A DNA stretch of 64,000 bases, taken from assembly GCA_041776485.1 (NCBI GenBank), contig JBHBQE010000006.1, forward strand, positions 124,001 through 188,000. The letters run 5' to 3'. Below, one piece after another: positions 36,597 to 44,968 of this stretch (within the stretch, counting starts at the first letter, position 1; every line of letters starts with the position of its first letter). Both the position numbers and the translations under genes were made by a program. This DNA comes from JBHBQE01 sp041776485. GTDB lineage: Bacteria; Bacillota; Clostridia; Lachnospirales; Lachnospiraceae. Under the pieces are notes generated by a model. That model saw only the letters and a program-made list of their open reading frames with translations. It was not told where the DNA came from and did no database searches.

Positions 36597-37142
36597 ATGA
36601 TAATAAATAATAATACCAATAAAAGTAAAATTTATATGTTAATACTGATTTTTGCAGTATTAATTTCCGGATGCACAAAATCAAAGGATAGTAAAATTAA
36701 TGACAGCTCCATTATAATTCAAGGTGAGGAATCAAAGGATAATAAGGAAAAAGATAATACAGATAAAATTCAAGAGGACAAGGTGTACAAACGAGGGACA
36801 GTTGATCTGGATTTAACGGAATTAAATACCAATATATTGTATGCAGAGGTATATAATATGATGTGCATCCCAGGTGATTATGAGGGAAAGACTGTTAAAT
36901 TAAAGGGAAGCTTTATGTGTTATAATGACGTATCCACCGGGAAGGAGTATTATGTATGTATGGTGCAGGATATGCAGGCATGCTGTACTCAGGGGATAGA
37001 ATTTGAGCCGATAGAAAAACTCAATGGAGATACCTGCCCGGAAAGTGGAGCGACAATAATAGTAACGGGCGAATTTACCACCTATGAGGAAAGTGGAATT
37101 AGATTTTGTGTTTTAAAAAATGCAGAAATGATTGTGGAATAA
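36597..37142 (+). CDS. lipoprotein with a cysteine-containing OB-like domain, zinc operon member
   Basis: 181 residues. The lipoprotein signal ends LISGC (Cys 26), then a Lys/Asp-rich linker to about residue 70. The C-terminal domain (about 80-181) has an OB-fold-like pattern (YEGKTVKLKGSFMCY, GATIIVTGEFTTYEE) with the motif MQACCTQGIEF. Similar CC-x-x-GIEF segments occur in uncharacterised Firmicute proteins. Its place as last gene of a Zur-led zinc operon suggests a role in zinc capture or relay, but no function is established. The ribosome site is weak. Confidence 0.7.
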   Translation: MIINNNTNKSKIYMLILIFAVLISGCTKSKDSKINDSSIIIQGEESKDNKEKDNTDKIQEDKVYKRGTVDLDLTELNTNILYAEVYNMMCIPGDYEGKTVKLKGSFMCYNDVSTGKEYYVCMVQDMQACCTQGIEFEPIEKLNGDTCPESGATIIVTGEFTTYEESGIRFCVLKNAEMIVE

Positions 37143-37267
37143 TCGGTAATAATTATTTCGGATGACAGGGCAATAACTGTCGCGTCGAAGTTTCTATAAA
37201 CCTTGGATTTTCCCACAATCATACATATATTTCAGTGAATAGTAAATTAAATATATAAGCAAGGGTA

Positions 37268-37304
37268 TAAAAAAACCAAAATCTACATTTCCAGTAAATT
37301 TTGG
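37268..37304 (-). terminator. terminator of the tRNA-Val/tRNA-Met unit
   Basis: On the minus strand CCAAAATTTAC (plus 37294-37304) pairs with GTAGATTTTGG (plus 37276-37286), 11 pairs with one G-T, followed by seven T (plus 37269-37275). Confidence 0.85.
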
Positions 37305-37319
37305 CTGATAATCTTGTAC

Positions 37320-37393
37320 TAGCGAGGGAGAGACTCGAACTCTCAACCTCCCGGGTATGAACCGGACGCTCTAGCCAGTTGAGCCACCTCGCC
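37320..37393 (-). tRNA. trnM: tRNA-Met (anticodon CAT)
   Basis: The minus-strand cloverleaf has acceptor GGCGAGG paired with CCTCGCT (first pair G-T), anticodon stem TCCGG/CCGGG with loop TTCATAC (anticodon CAT), and T arm GAGAG-TTCGAGT-CTCTC. Discriminator A, no encoded CCA. The sequence resembles an elongator methionine tRNA. A CAT anticodon modified to lysidine (Ile2) cannot be ruled out by anticodon alone. Confidence 0.93.
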
Positions 37394-37401
37394 ATAAAAA
37401 A

Positions 37402-37474
37402 TGGGACCTACAGGGCTCGAACCTGTGACCCTCTGCTTGTAAGGCAGATGCTCTCCCAGCTGAGCTAAGATCCC
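37402..37474 (-). tRNA. trnV: tRNA-Val (anticodon TAC)
   Basis: The minus-strand cloverleaf has acceptor GGGATCT paired with AGGTCCC, anticodon stem TCTGC/GCAGA with loop CTTACAA (anticodon TAC), and T arm ACAGG-TTCGAGC-CCTGT. Discriminator A, no encoded CCA. Eight bases separate it from tRNA-Met, so the two are co-transcribed. Confidence 0.96.
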
Positions 37475-37496
37475 ATTCGCTAAATGCGACTTTGTA

Positions 37497-37525
37497 ATTA
37501 TACAAAAACAGAAACATGAAGTCAA
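37497..37525 (-). promoter_or_regulatory. promoter of the tRNA-Val/tRNA-Met unit
   Basis: On the minus strand TTGACT (plus 37520-37525), 17-base spacer and TATAAT (plus 37497-37502), about 22 bases before the tRNA-Val 5' end. Confidence 0.85.
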
Positions 37526-37550
37526 GGAAAGATTTATAAAATTTTTATAG

Positions 37551-37573
37551 GTCAAGCAAAAATTTTACTTGAC
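37551..37573. repeat. near-perfect 23-base palindrome between tRNA and sulfatase-like genes
   Basis: GTCAAG at 37551-37556 and CTTGAC at 37568-37573 flank an AAAAATTTT core, symmetric except for one base pair. A further GTCAAG lies 30 bases away at 37521, within the tRNA promoter -35 box. It sits between divergent transcription units and could be an operator. Confidence 0.5.
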
Positions 37574-37673
37574 TATAAATTGGAATTTAGAATGTGGCAT
37601 TTATTCCCATAAAATAAATATATTGATATAATTATATGTATTTTACAGATATTGATTGTAAATAGTGTGTGCT

Positions 37674-39557
37674 ATGGATATAAATAAGAGACTTGAAGAT
37701 TTAATTAAAAAATATAATATAGATAGACAATTTTATGGATGGGGTGAATATATTAAAGCAAGAGATTATATTCAGTCATTTCTTAAGAAAAATATAATAG
37801 AGAACAATCTTATACTAATAGGCAATTCAGAATACGAGGTAAAGTATTTTAGAAACCACTTTGGTCTATATAATTCTAATATTCAAATAGTTAATGATGG
37901 GGATACATATGAGAGTTTTCAAAACTTAGATGAAGATTGCACATATCTGGTAACTTCATTTCAGGGACATGGAGATATATTTAATAAACTAAGTAATTCG
38001 GGAAAGTCTGTCTATGATATTTATAAAGAGCTTGAGGAGTTTGGCCTTAGATTTAATTCTCCATTTTTTGATATATATAGGGATGTATATATACACATTA
38101 GAACAGGGGTTAAGACAAGAGAAATAGAACATTTCTCCATAAGCTATATTTTTTTTAAGCACAGAGTTGAGTATGAAAATGAAGTAGATATCGACAAGAA
38201 AAGATTTGCTCTTGAAAGGGTAATATTTGATTTGGTTTATGCCAAGGATTTTGTTTTGCTAAAAAAATATATTTATGAGTATACCAACTCCTTTGATGAT
38301 TTATATGAAGGATTTTGGATGGAAATTAATGGACTTTTAGAAGAAATACAAAGGGCATTAAACAAAAGAAATAAAAGAGATTGTGTAACCTACTGGTTGG
38401 ATGCCTTAGAGTACGGTGAGGACTACAGTATGCCATTTTTATTATCTTTAGATAGAAGTTCATTTGTGTTTGATAATATATATACGGTAACACCCTATAC
38501 AGGTCCCTCATTTAAGACTTGTTTTGCTAAAAAAAGAGCAATTGATGAGGAAGGATTTAAATTTTCTGCAATAAATGATGAAAACAGCTCATTTATGAAA
38601 GAATTAAATAAAAGGGACTATACCTTTAAATATTTTGGACATATAGATTTATATGAAAACAATAAATCAAATAAGCTTTTTAAACAGCCTGCTGCTATAA
38701 CTGAGATGATGTGGGATATATTAAACGAAATCTTACTTGAGAAAAATGTAAACAAAAAATTCTTTATGGTAGTGCATGAAATGGGTACACATTATCCGCA
38801 TTTAACCATGGGCCTTACCGGAGAAAAGATTGAGGCAAATCACCCTTGGCCGGGAATTCCCAATAATACAGCTTTGGCTATATCCCAAAGAGAGCCTTCT
38901 AAAAAATATATAGATTCCCAATTGATGTTTTATAACAAACTTTTGCCTAAGAATATGTATAAAATTTATATGAGTGATCATGGATACACAAGAATGGGCA
39001 GATACCATACAATAATGAAAATCCAAGGTGATAATGTAAGTCCTTATAGATGTGAGGATATGATAAGTCTTTATGATTTTGACAGAATTATTATGAATAT
39101 GCTGGATAAAAATTTTATTATAAAGAATATTGAATTAAAGGATTTTGTACAAGTATGTGATGTGGACTATTATAATAGGGATTTTATTCTGGAAAAAATT
39201 AAGGATTATAAAACATTTTCCCAAGAAGTATTAATGGGGTATCAAGGGGTTATAACAAAGGAGGATATGTTAATTAAATATAATGATGAAGTTATACTTT
39301 ATCAAAAACATAAAAACGATCATATAATGGTGACAGATGGGAGAATGGAATATTTGGAAAGTAAACTCAGCAAAAAAAGAATAGATGTAAACAAGGAGGA
39401 TAAGTTTAAATATTCCAGACTATATATTAATGCCTACAAAAAATGTAAAAAACGAACTGAAGAGGTGGAGAATAGAAAATGGGAGATAATTAGGGATATA
39501 TTTGCAAATATCAGCTCAGACAGCATTTTAGCTGTGAGGGGGGGGTGGATACCATAG
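37674..39557 (+). pseudogene. sulfatase/alkaline-phosphatase-fold protein, frame interrupted at a G8 tract (possibly phase-variable)
   Basis: About 627 residues from ATG 37674 (GTG 37665 is in frame; neither has a good ribosome site). Residues about 45-145 form a Rossmann-like domain. The central region (about 355-480) has sulfatase-fold features: MVVHEMGTHYPH, then MSDHGYTRMGRYH with the Asp-His and distal His metal ligands. LTA synthases and phosphoethanolamine transferases share this fold; the substrate is unknown. Reading stops shortly after a run of eight G at 39538-39545. With seven G it would continue through GGGYHSLRLL into the frame ending at 39858, giving about 727 residues. That tail resembles the N-terminal domain, so the interruption is real relative to an intact gene form, whether phase variation, mutation or sequence error. 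Confidence 0.75.
39538..39545 (+). repeat. homopolymeric G8 tract, candidate phase-variation site
   Basis: Eight consecutive G in an AT-rich gene, located exactly at the frame break. Seven or ten G would fuse the two reading frames. Such tracts change length by slipped-strand mispairing in contingency loci. Confidence 0.7.
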
Positions 39558-39570
39558 TCTTAGACTTCTA

Positions 39571-39858
39571 ATGGGGCTGGATTATAGTCTAAGAAGTAGG
39601 GTAAAATTTCTAATAGATAACGATACCAACTGTATTTCATCAAAAATAGGAATACGGGTAATCAGTCCTGGACAGGTGCTGGATTATCCTATAGATACTG
39701 TAATTATTTCATCCTTTGAATTTAGGCAGAATATGTTGGGAGAATTTTTAGATAAAAATATTAAAATAATTGACATATACGAAATTCTTGAGAAAAAATC
39801 CATAATATTAAACAGACCATTTTACGAAATGGAATATGCAAAGGAGGATTTTAATTAA
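39571..39858 (+). pseudogene. out-of-frame C-terminal domain of the sulfatase-like gene
   Basis: A 95-codon frame whose upstream extension (GGGYHSLRLL) joins the preceding gene if one G is lost. It is a Rossmann-like domain: IDTVIISSFEFRQNM, then IIDIYEILEKKSIILNRPFYEMEY. The last stretch is similar to YDIYKELEEFGLRFNSPFFDIY near residue 120 of the upstream part, indicating duplicated flanking domains. No ribosome site is seen before ATG 39571, so independent translation is unlikely. Confidence 0.65.
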
Positions 39859-39865
39859 AAAGGTA

Positions 39866-39896
39866 TTGACCCTATAGTAACTATATAGTTTAGAAT
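39866..39896 (+). promoter_or_regulatory. MerR-type promoter with 19-base spacer and dyad
   Basis: TTGACC (39866-39871) and TAGAAT (39891-39896) are separated by 19 bases instead of 17. The spacer holds the dyad TATAGT-A-ACTATA (39873-39885). Overlong spacers with a central dyad are the hallmark of promoters that MerR-family activators untwist. It precedes the purine operon, whose sixth gene encodes a MerR-family regulator, so autoregulated control is likely. Confidence 0.75.
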
Positions 39897-39915
39897 GCCC
39901 TTAAAGGAGGTAAAT

Positions 39916-41307
39916 ATGGAGGGCATAACTTTAATAAAAAATGCAAGAGCAATAGTAACCTGTGACGGATTTGATAATGTTTTTTATGATAGTGATATTC
40001 TTATCCAAGGTCCGCAAATATTAAAAATAGACAAAGATATAAAGGACAAGATTGATAAAGTTATTGACGCCAGGAATATGTTCATATATCCGGGTTTAGT
40101 AAATTGTCATCACCATTTTTTTCAAACCTTTGTAAGAAATCTGCAAAGTATTGATTTCCCAAACATGACAGTGCCGCAATGGCTGGACAAAATATATCGT
40201 ATTTTCCAAATAATAGATGATGAAGTCATATATTACTCATCCTTAACAGCAATGGCAGATTTAATTAAGCATGGCTGTACCCTGGCATTTGACCACCAGT
40301 ATTGCTATACCAGGGACACCGGGAAATTACCGGTGGACAGGCAAATGGAGGCGGCAAAGCTTCTGGGCATAAGGTATCATGCAGGCAGAGGTACAAATAC
40401 GCTGCCCTATAGTGAGGGAAGTACAATCCCGGATAATATGCTGGAAAGTACGGATGAATTTATAAAGGATTGTGAAAGACTTATAGACAAGTATCACGAT
40501 ACCGACAAATTTGCCATGCAAAGAATTGTTATGGCACCCTGTCAGCCTATTAATTCCTATCCGGAAACCTTTATAGAGACAGTTAAGCTTGCCAGGGATA
40601 AGGGTGTTAGAATGCACACCCATTTAGGAGAGGGTGAAAATGAAATCATGGAAAGCAGATGGGGGAAGCGTACCCTTGAATGGTGTCAAAGTATTGATTT
40701 TATTGGAAATGATGTTTGGTTTGCCCATTGCTGGGAGCTTAATCCTGATGAATATAGGCTGCTGGGGGAGTTGGGAACCGGAATCACCCATTGTCCTTCA
40801 CCGGCTATTTTGGGGGGATTTCCAATATTACACCTAAAGGAGCTGGGAAACAATAGTGTATTGGTATCTCTGGGATGTGACGGTTCCGCTACCAATGATT
40901 CTTCTAATCTGCTGGATTCCATGAGAATAGCATGGCTTATGCAGGCATGGCATGCCAAAGAAAGGGGTGGCTGTATAGCGCCCTATGATATGCTTAAGAT
41001 TGCAACGGTTAATGGTGCAAAGACGCTGGGACAAGATGATTTGGGAAGCCTTGAACCGGGTAAGGGTGCAGATTTATTTATGATAAACGTAGAGAAACTG
41101 GAGTATTCCGGTGCATTGCATGATCCTAAAAATATCATACCTCATGTCGGTATAACAGGTACTGTAGATTTAACAATGATAAACGGCAATGTGGTGTATC
41201 AAAACGGGGAACTTACAAATATAGATGAGTGTAAGCTTGCAGAGGAAGGAGAGAGGGTGTGCAGCAAGGTATTACGTGATAAATGTAATGCTTTTAATAT
41301 TAATTAA
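39916..41307 (+). CDS. amidohydrolase, 8-oxoguanine deaminase-like
   Basis: About 463 residues from ATG 39916, with AAAGGAGG upstream. ATZ/TRZ-type amidohydrolase: metal histidines in NCHHHFF (64-66), HTHLGE near 234, the His in WFAHCWE near 270 and the Asp in LGCDGSATND near 321. The length and SATND/EPGKGADLF features match 8-oxoguanine deaminases and related hydroxy-triazine or cytosine deaminases. Being first in an operon with a nucleoside-type importer and IMP-forming enzymes favours a purine substrate. It lies directly behind the MerR-type promoter. The exact substrate is inferred. Confidence 0.85.
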   Translation: MEGITLIKNARAIVTCDGFDNVFYDSDILIQGPQILKIDKDIKDKIDKVIDARNMFIYPGLVNCHHHFFQTFVRNLQSIDFPNMTVPQWLDKIYRIFQIIDDEVIYYSSLTAMADLIKHGCTLAFDHQYCYTRDTGKLPVDRQMEAAKLLGIRYHAGRGTNTLPYSEGSTIPDNMLESTDEFIKDCERLIDKYHDTDKFAMQRIVMAPCQPINSYPETFIETVKLARDKGVRMHTHLGEGENEIMESRWGKRTLEWCQSIDFIGNDVWFAHCWELNPDEYRLLGELGTGITHCPSPAILGGFPILHLKELGNNSVLVSLGCDGSATNDSSNLLDSMRIAWLMQAWHAKERGGCIAPYDMLKIATVNGAKTLGQDDLGSLEPGKGADLFMINVEKLEYSGALHDPKNIIPHVGITGTVDLTMINGNVVYQNGELTNIDECKLAEEGERVCSKVLRDKCNAFNIN

Positions 41308-41335
41308 GCAAGTTAAAAGGAAAGGGAGAGAAATT

Positions 41336-42337
41336 ATGAAGAAAAGGTTGAAGTTGATTTTGTCCTTGGGAATGGCAGTGCTGTTATTAATTACAGGCTG
41401 TGGCAAAAAAACAGAAACAGGCAGTACAGTTGATACAAAAGATAGCGCTATTAAGGTTGCTATAGTAATGTCAGGTGCAATCAATGACCAGGGCTGGAAC
41501 CAAACCGCCTATGAGGGGGCTAAAAAGGCTTGTGAAAAATATGGATATGAATTGTCCTATAGCGAAAATGTGGAAACGGCAGATATTTCCTCCACATTTA
41601 CAGATTATGCAACTTCCGGATATGATGTTGTAATAGGTCATGGGTTTGAATTTGGTGATCCGGCATTGGAGGTAGCTGTACAGTTTCCAGATGTAAAATT
41701 CATCTGTACAGAGGCGGATGTATTCAGCGATAATGTTGCATCCTATGTGATGGCATGTGAGCAGTCTGCATATGTAGAGGGATTTATTGCCGCAAAGGTT
41801 ACGAAAAGCAATGTGATTGGAGGTATTGGACCTATACAGGGAGATTCTCTTGTAAAAATAATAAATGGATATTATGACGGTGCAAAGGCAGTAAATCCTG
41901 ATATAGAGGTTAAAATGGCATGGACAAATTCCTTTGTGGATACTCAGCTTGCTCAGGAGGCTGCTATTGCTATGATTGAGGATAAAGCTGATGTTATAAA
42001 GCATTGTGCAAATGCCTGCGGAAACGGCGCTATGTCTGCGGCAGTTGAGGCGGATATTTATTGTCAAGGCGACTCCTATGACCAAAGCTCTCTTGCACCG
42101 GATAATATTTTAGATTCAGCCTTATATAATCTGGATATTGTATTAGATATTGCTTTAGGAAAGGTTGCGGATAACAGCTTTAAAGGAGAGGTATGTTATC
42201 TGGGATTATCTGACGGGGCTGTGGATGTTTTGATTTCCGATAATGTGCCTGAGAATGTAAAAAAAGAGGCATTGGATTTAATAGAAAAAATAAAATCCGG
42301 TGAAGTAGAGGTTAAGCCGGATTATGCTGTCAGATAA
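41336..42337 (+). CDS. BMP-family ABC transporter substrate-binding lipoprotein
   Basis: 333 residues from ATG 41336 (AAAGGGAGAG upstream; the open frame extends further 5' into the deaminase gene). The lipoprotein signal ends LITGC (Cys 22). The basic-membrane-protein fold shows VAIVMSGAINDQGWNQTAYEGAKKA and VIGHGFEFGDPALEVA. Homologues (BmpA/PnrA, NupN) bind purine nucleosides. A perfect 11-pair hairpin follows the stop, between it and the ATPase gene, and may raise binding-protein mRNA levels. Confidence 0.93.
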   Translation: MKKRLKLILSLGMAVLLLITGCGKKTETGSTVDTKDSAIKVAIVMSGAINDQGWNQTAYEGAKKACEKYGYELSYSENVETADISSTFTDYATSGYDVVIGHGFEFGDPALEVAVQFPDVKFICTEADVFSDNVASYVMACEQSAYVEGFIAAKVTKSNVIGGIGPIQGDSLVKIINGYYDGAKAVNPDIEVKMAWTNSFVDTQLAQEAAIAMIEDKADVIKHCANACGNGAMSAAVEADIYCQGDSYDQSSLAPDNILDSALYNLDIVLDIALGKVADNSFKGEVCYLGLSDGAVDVLISDNVPENVKKEALDLIEKIKSGEVEVKPDYAVR

Positions 42338-42353
42338 TAATATATTTTATGTG

Positions 42354-42379
42354 TATAGGCACTGAAAACAGTGCCTATA
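42354..42379 (+). promoter_or_regulatory. intercistronic hairpin
   Basis: TATAGGCACTG (42354-42364) pairs perfectly with CAGTGCCTATA (42369-42379) around an AAAA loop. No T run follows, so it is more likely an mRNA processing or stability element, or a leaky terminator, than a full stop. It lies between the binding-protein and ATPase genes. Confidence 0.65.
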
Positions 42380-42402
42380 TTAAGCTATAAAGGAGCTGTC
42401 AG

Positions 42403-43938
42403 ATGGCTTTATTGGAAATGAAAAATATCAGTAAATCATTTTTTGGTGCTTATGCAAATAAAAATATCAGCATGGTTCTTGAAAAGGGGCAAATACATGC
42501 GCTTTTGGGAGAAAATGGTGCAGGGAAAACCACTCTGATGAATATATTGTTTGGATTATACACTGCTGATGAGGGAGAAATATTTTTAAAAGGGAAAAAA
42601 TTAAATATAAAATCTCCAAGTGATTCCATTAATGCGGGAATAGGAATGGTACAGCAGCATTTTTCTTTAGTGCAGAATATGACGGTGCTTGATAACATTA
42701 TATTAAATTTACGGGATAATAAGTTTTTCATTAACAGAAATACGGCAGAAAAGCAGATTATAGATTTAAGTGATAAATATGGGCTTTCTATAAATCCAAG
42801 GGCTAAGGTGTCGGAGCTTTCTACAGGCGAGCAGCAAAGAGTTGAGATAATAAAAGCTCTTTTTAGAAATATAGAGATATTGATTTTAGATGAGCCTACG
42901 GGAGTATTGACTCCTAAGGAAACTAAACAGTTTTTTAATATATTAAGAAATCTTAAGGAGGAAGGCTTTGGAATTATTATAATAACTCATAGAATGAGTG
43001 AAATTATGGAAATCAGTGATGTTGTTACAGTGCTCAGAGAGGGAGAAGTAACGGCTAAGTTAAGTATAAATGAAGCTAATCCCCAATTGCTATCTAAATA
43101 TATGATGGGAACTGAAGTGGATACATGCTGCAATAATGTTAAAAATATCAATACGGGAAAGGTTATTTTTTCCATGGACAGTGTATCCGTTAAAAATAAG
43201 CAGAAAAGAAATTTAATAGATAATGTGAGTATTACAGTTAGAGCCGGAGAAATACTGGGAATTGCCGGTGTATTCGGAAACGGCCAAAGAGAGCTGGCTG
43301 AAGCTATTATAGGCATAAGAAAAATAAGTACCGGAAAAATGCTTCTTAATAATGAAAATATTTTGAATATGTCAATAAAAAAACGATATGAAAAGGGCAT
43401 ATCCTACATTCCGGATGACAGACATAGTGATGGTTTAGTAATGGATATGAATATTTCAAATAATATGGTACTCAGGGAATATTCTAATGCGCCGTATTCC
43501 AGACATGGTTTTATTTGTTCTAACGAAATATATGAATTTTCCAAAAATAATATGGAAAACTATAGGGTAAAAACTACAGGGAATAGAGGCAGTAAAACAC
43601 AGGTTAAGCTGATGTCCGGTGGGAATCAGCAAAAGCTTATATTAGCCAGAGAGTTAAATGATAAATCAAAGCTTATTATTGCATGTCAGCCCACTCGTGG
43701 GCTGGATATCGGAGCAACTATGTTTGTAAGGAATAAGCTGATTTCAGAAAAACTGCAGGGGAAGGGAGTTATATTAATTTCTGCAGATTTAGAGGAAATT
43801 CTATCATTAAGCGATAGAGTTGCAGTTTTATTCGGAGGAAAAATATTAGAAATTGTTGATAAGAATAATGCCTCAGTACATAGAATAGGCTTACTTATGG
43901 GTGGCGTTACAGAACAGGAGGCAGGGTATGGCAGATAG
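42403..43938 (+). CDS. nucleoside-type ABC transporter ATP-binding protein (NupO/YufO-like)
   Basis: 511 residues with two fused ATPase domains. The first has Walker A GENGAGKTT (about 36-44), signature LSTGEQQRV and Walker B ILILDEPTGVLTP. In the second the Walker A region is degenerate (GVFGNGQRE), with signature MSGGNQQKLILAREL and IIACQPTRGLD. This asymmetric pairing is normal for the RbsA/YufO group. Together with BMP and two permeases it forms a nucleoside importer. The next gene overlaps its end by 11 bases. Confidence 0.95.
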   Translation: MALLEMKNISKSFFGAYANKNISMVLEKGQIHALLGENGAGKTTLMNILFGLYTADEGEIFLKGKKLNIKSPSDSINAGIGMVQQHFSLVQNMTVLDNIILNLRDNKFFINRNTAEKQIIDLSDKYGLSINPRAKVSELSTGEQQRVEIIKALFRNIEILILDEPTGVLTPKETKQFFNILRNLKEEGFGIIIITHRMSEIMEISDVVTVLREGEVTAKLSINEANPQLLSKYMMGTEVDTCCNNVKNINTGKVIFSMDSVSVKNKQKRNLIDNVSITVRAGEILGIAGVFGNGQRELAEAIIGIRKISTGKMLLNNENILNMSIKKRYEKGISYIPDDRHSDGLVMDMNISNNMVLREYSNAPYSRHGFICSNEIYEFSKNNMENYRVKTTGNRGSKTQVKLMSGGNQQKLILARELNDKSKLIIACQPTRGLDIGATMFVRNKLISEKLQGKGVILISADLEEILSLSDRVAVLFGGKILEIVDKNNASVHRIGLLMGGVTEQEAGYGR

Positions 43939-44968
43939 AATAACACTATTTAAAAAAATTTGGGAAATAGTGGCAATAATCTTTGTTGGAATAATGATTT
44001 GCACATTACTGCTTTTAGCTTGCAATGCTGATTTAGTAACCGCTTATACCTTGCTGGTAAACGGTGTATTTGGAAATAGTTCATCCTTTGCGGAAATATT
44101 CGTAAAGGCATGTCCCCTTGTTTTGGTATCACTTGGCTGTGCTGTTGCCTTTAGAACAGGATTTTTTAATATAGGTGCAGAGGGGCAGTTTTACGTGGGA
44201 GCAATTTGCTCTGCCATGTTTATTTTAAGCCCTGTGGAATTGCCGGGATCAGTAAAAATAATTTCAGGTATGATTATAGCCTTTTTATCCGGCGGGTTAT
44301 GGGCATTTTTTGCCGCCTTTTTAAAGTCAAAATTTGACATATCAGAAATAATTGTAACTATAATGCTAAATTATATTGCAATCAATTTCCTGGGTTATGC
44401 GATTCGCGGGTTTATGATGGATAAAGCAGGTAATGTTCCTCAATCTGCTAAAATTCCCATGGAAGCTCAATTACCGGTTATTATTCAGGGTACAAGATTT
44501 CATGTGGGGATAATAATCGCATTTTTGCTTGTAATTGTTATTTGGTTAATTTTAGACAAGACAGTTATTGGATATGAGATGAAGGCGGTGGGATTAAATG
44601 CCAGAGCTTCTTATTGCTGTGGGATATCGGTAACGAAAAATATTATTTTATCAGCCTTTATAAGCGGTGGACTTGCGGGAGTTGCAGGAATTGTTGAGGT
44701 TATAGCAATACAAAAGAAGCTCTTAGAGGGGATTTCGGCAGAATGCGGATATACGGCAGTGCTTATTTCATTAATTGCCTTTAATAAACCTATTGGAGCA
44801 GCAATTGTTTCAGTTATATATGCGGCAATGAAAGTGGGTGCAGGCTCTATGCAAAGGCAGTTGGGAGTTCCTTCTGCCATTGTGGATATACTTATAGGAG
44901 CAGCAGTGATATTAATTCTTATTAAGGAAGTTTTTTCCATAGAGAAAATGGGGGAAGTAAATGAATGA
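43928..44968 (+). CDS. nucleoside-type ABC transporter permease (NupP/YufP-like)
   Basis: About 346 residues from ATG 43928, chosen because AGGAGG lies at the proper distance within the preceding gene's end. Nine to ten hydrophobic helices; the family pattern GCAVAFRTGFFNIGAEGQFYVGA is clear, as is VTIMLNYIAINFLGY. Its stop overlaps the second permease start by eight bases. Confidence 0.94.
   Translation: MADRITLFKKIWEIVAIIFVGIMICTLLLLACNADLVTAYTLLVNGVFGNSSSFAEIFVKACPLVLVSLGCAVAFRTGFFNIGAEGQFYVGAICSAMFILSPVELPGSVKIISGMIIAFLSGGLWAFFAAFLKSKFDISEIIVTIMLNYIAINFLGYAIRGFMMDKAGNVPQSAKIPMEAQLPVIIQGTRFHVGIIIAFLLVIVIWLILDKTVIGYEMKAVGLNARASYCCGISVTKNIILSAFISGGLAGVAGIVEVIAIQKKLLEGISAECGYTAVLISLIAFNKPIGAAIVSVIYAAMKVGAGSMQRQLGVPSAIVDILIGAAVILILIKEVFSIEKMGEVNE

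Noticed and set aside
39859..39915. Purine riboswitch before the purine operon
   Set aside because: The gap is only 57 bases and is filled by the MerR-type promoter; no aptamer stem pattern fits.
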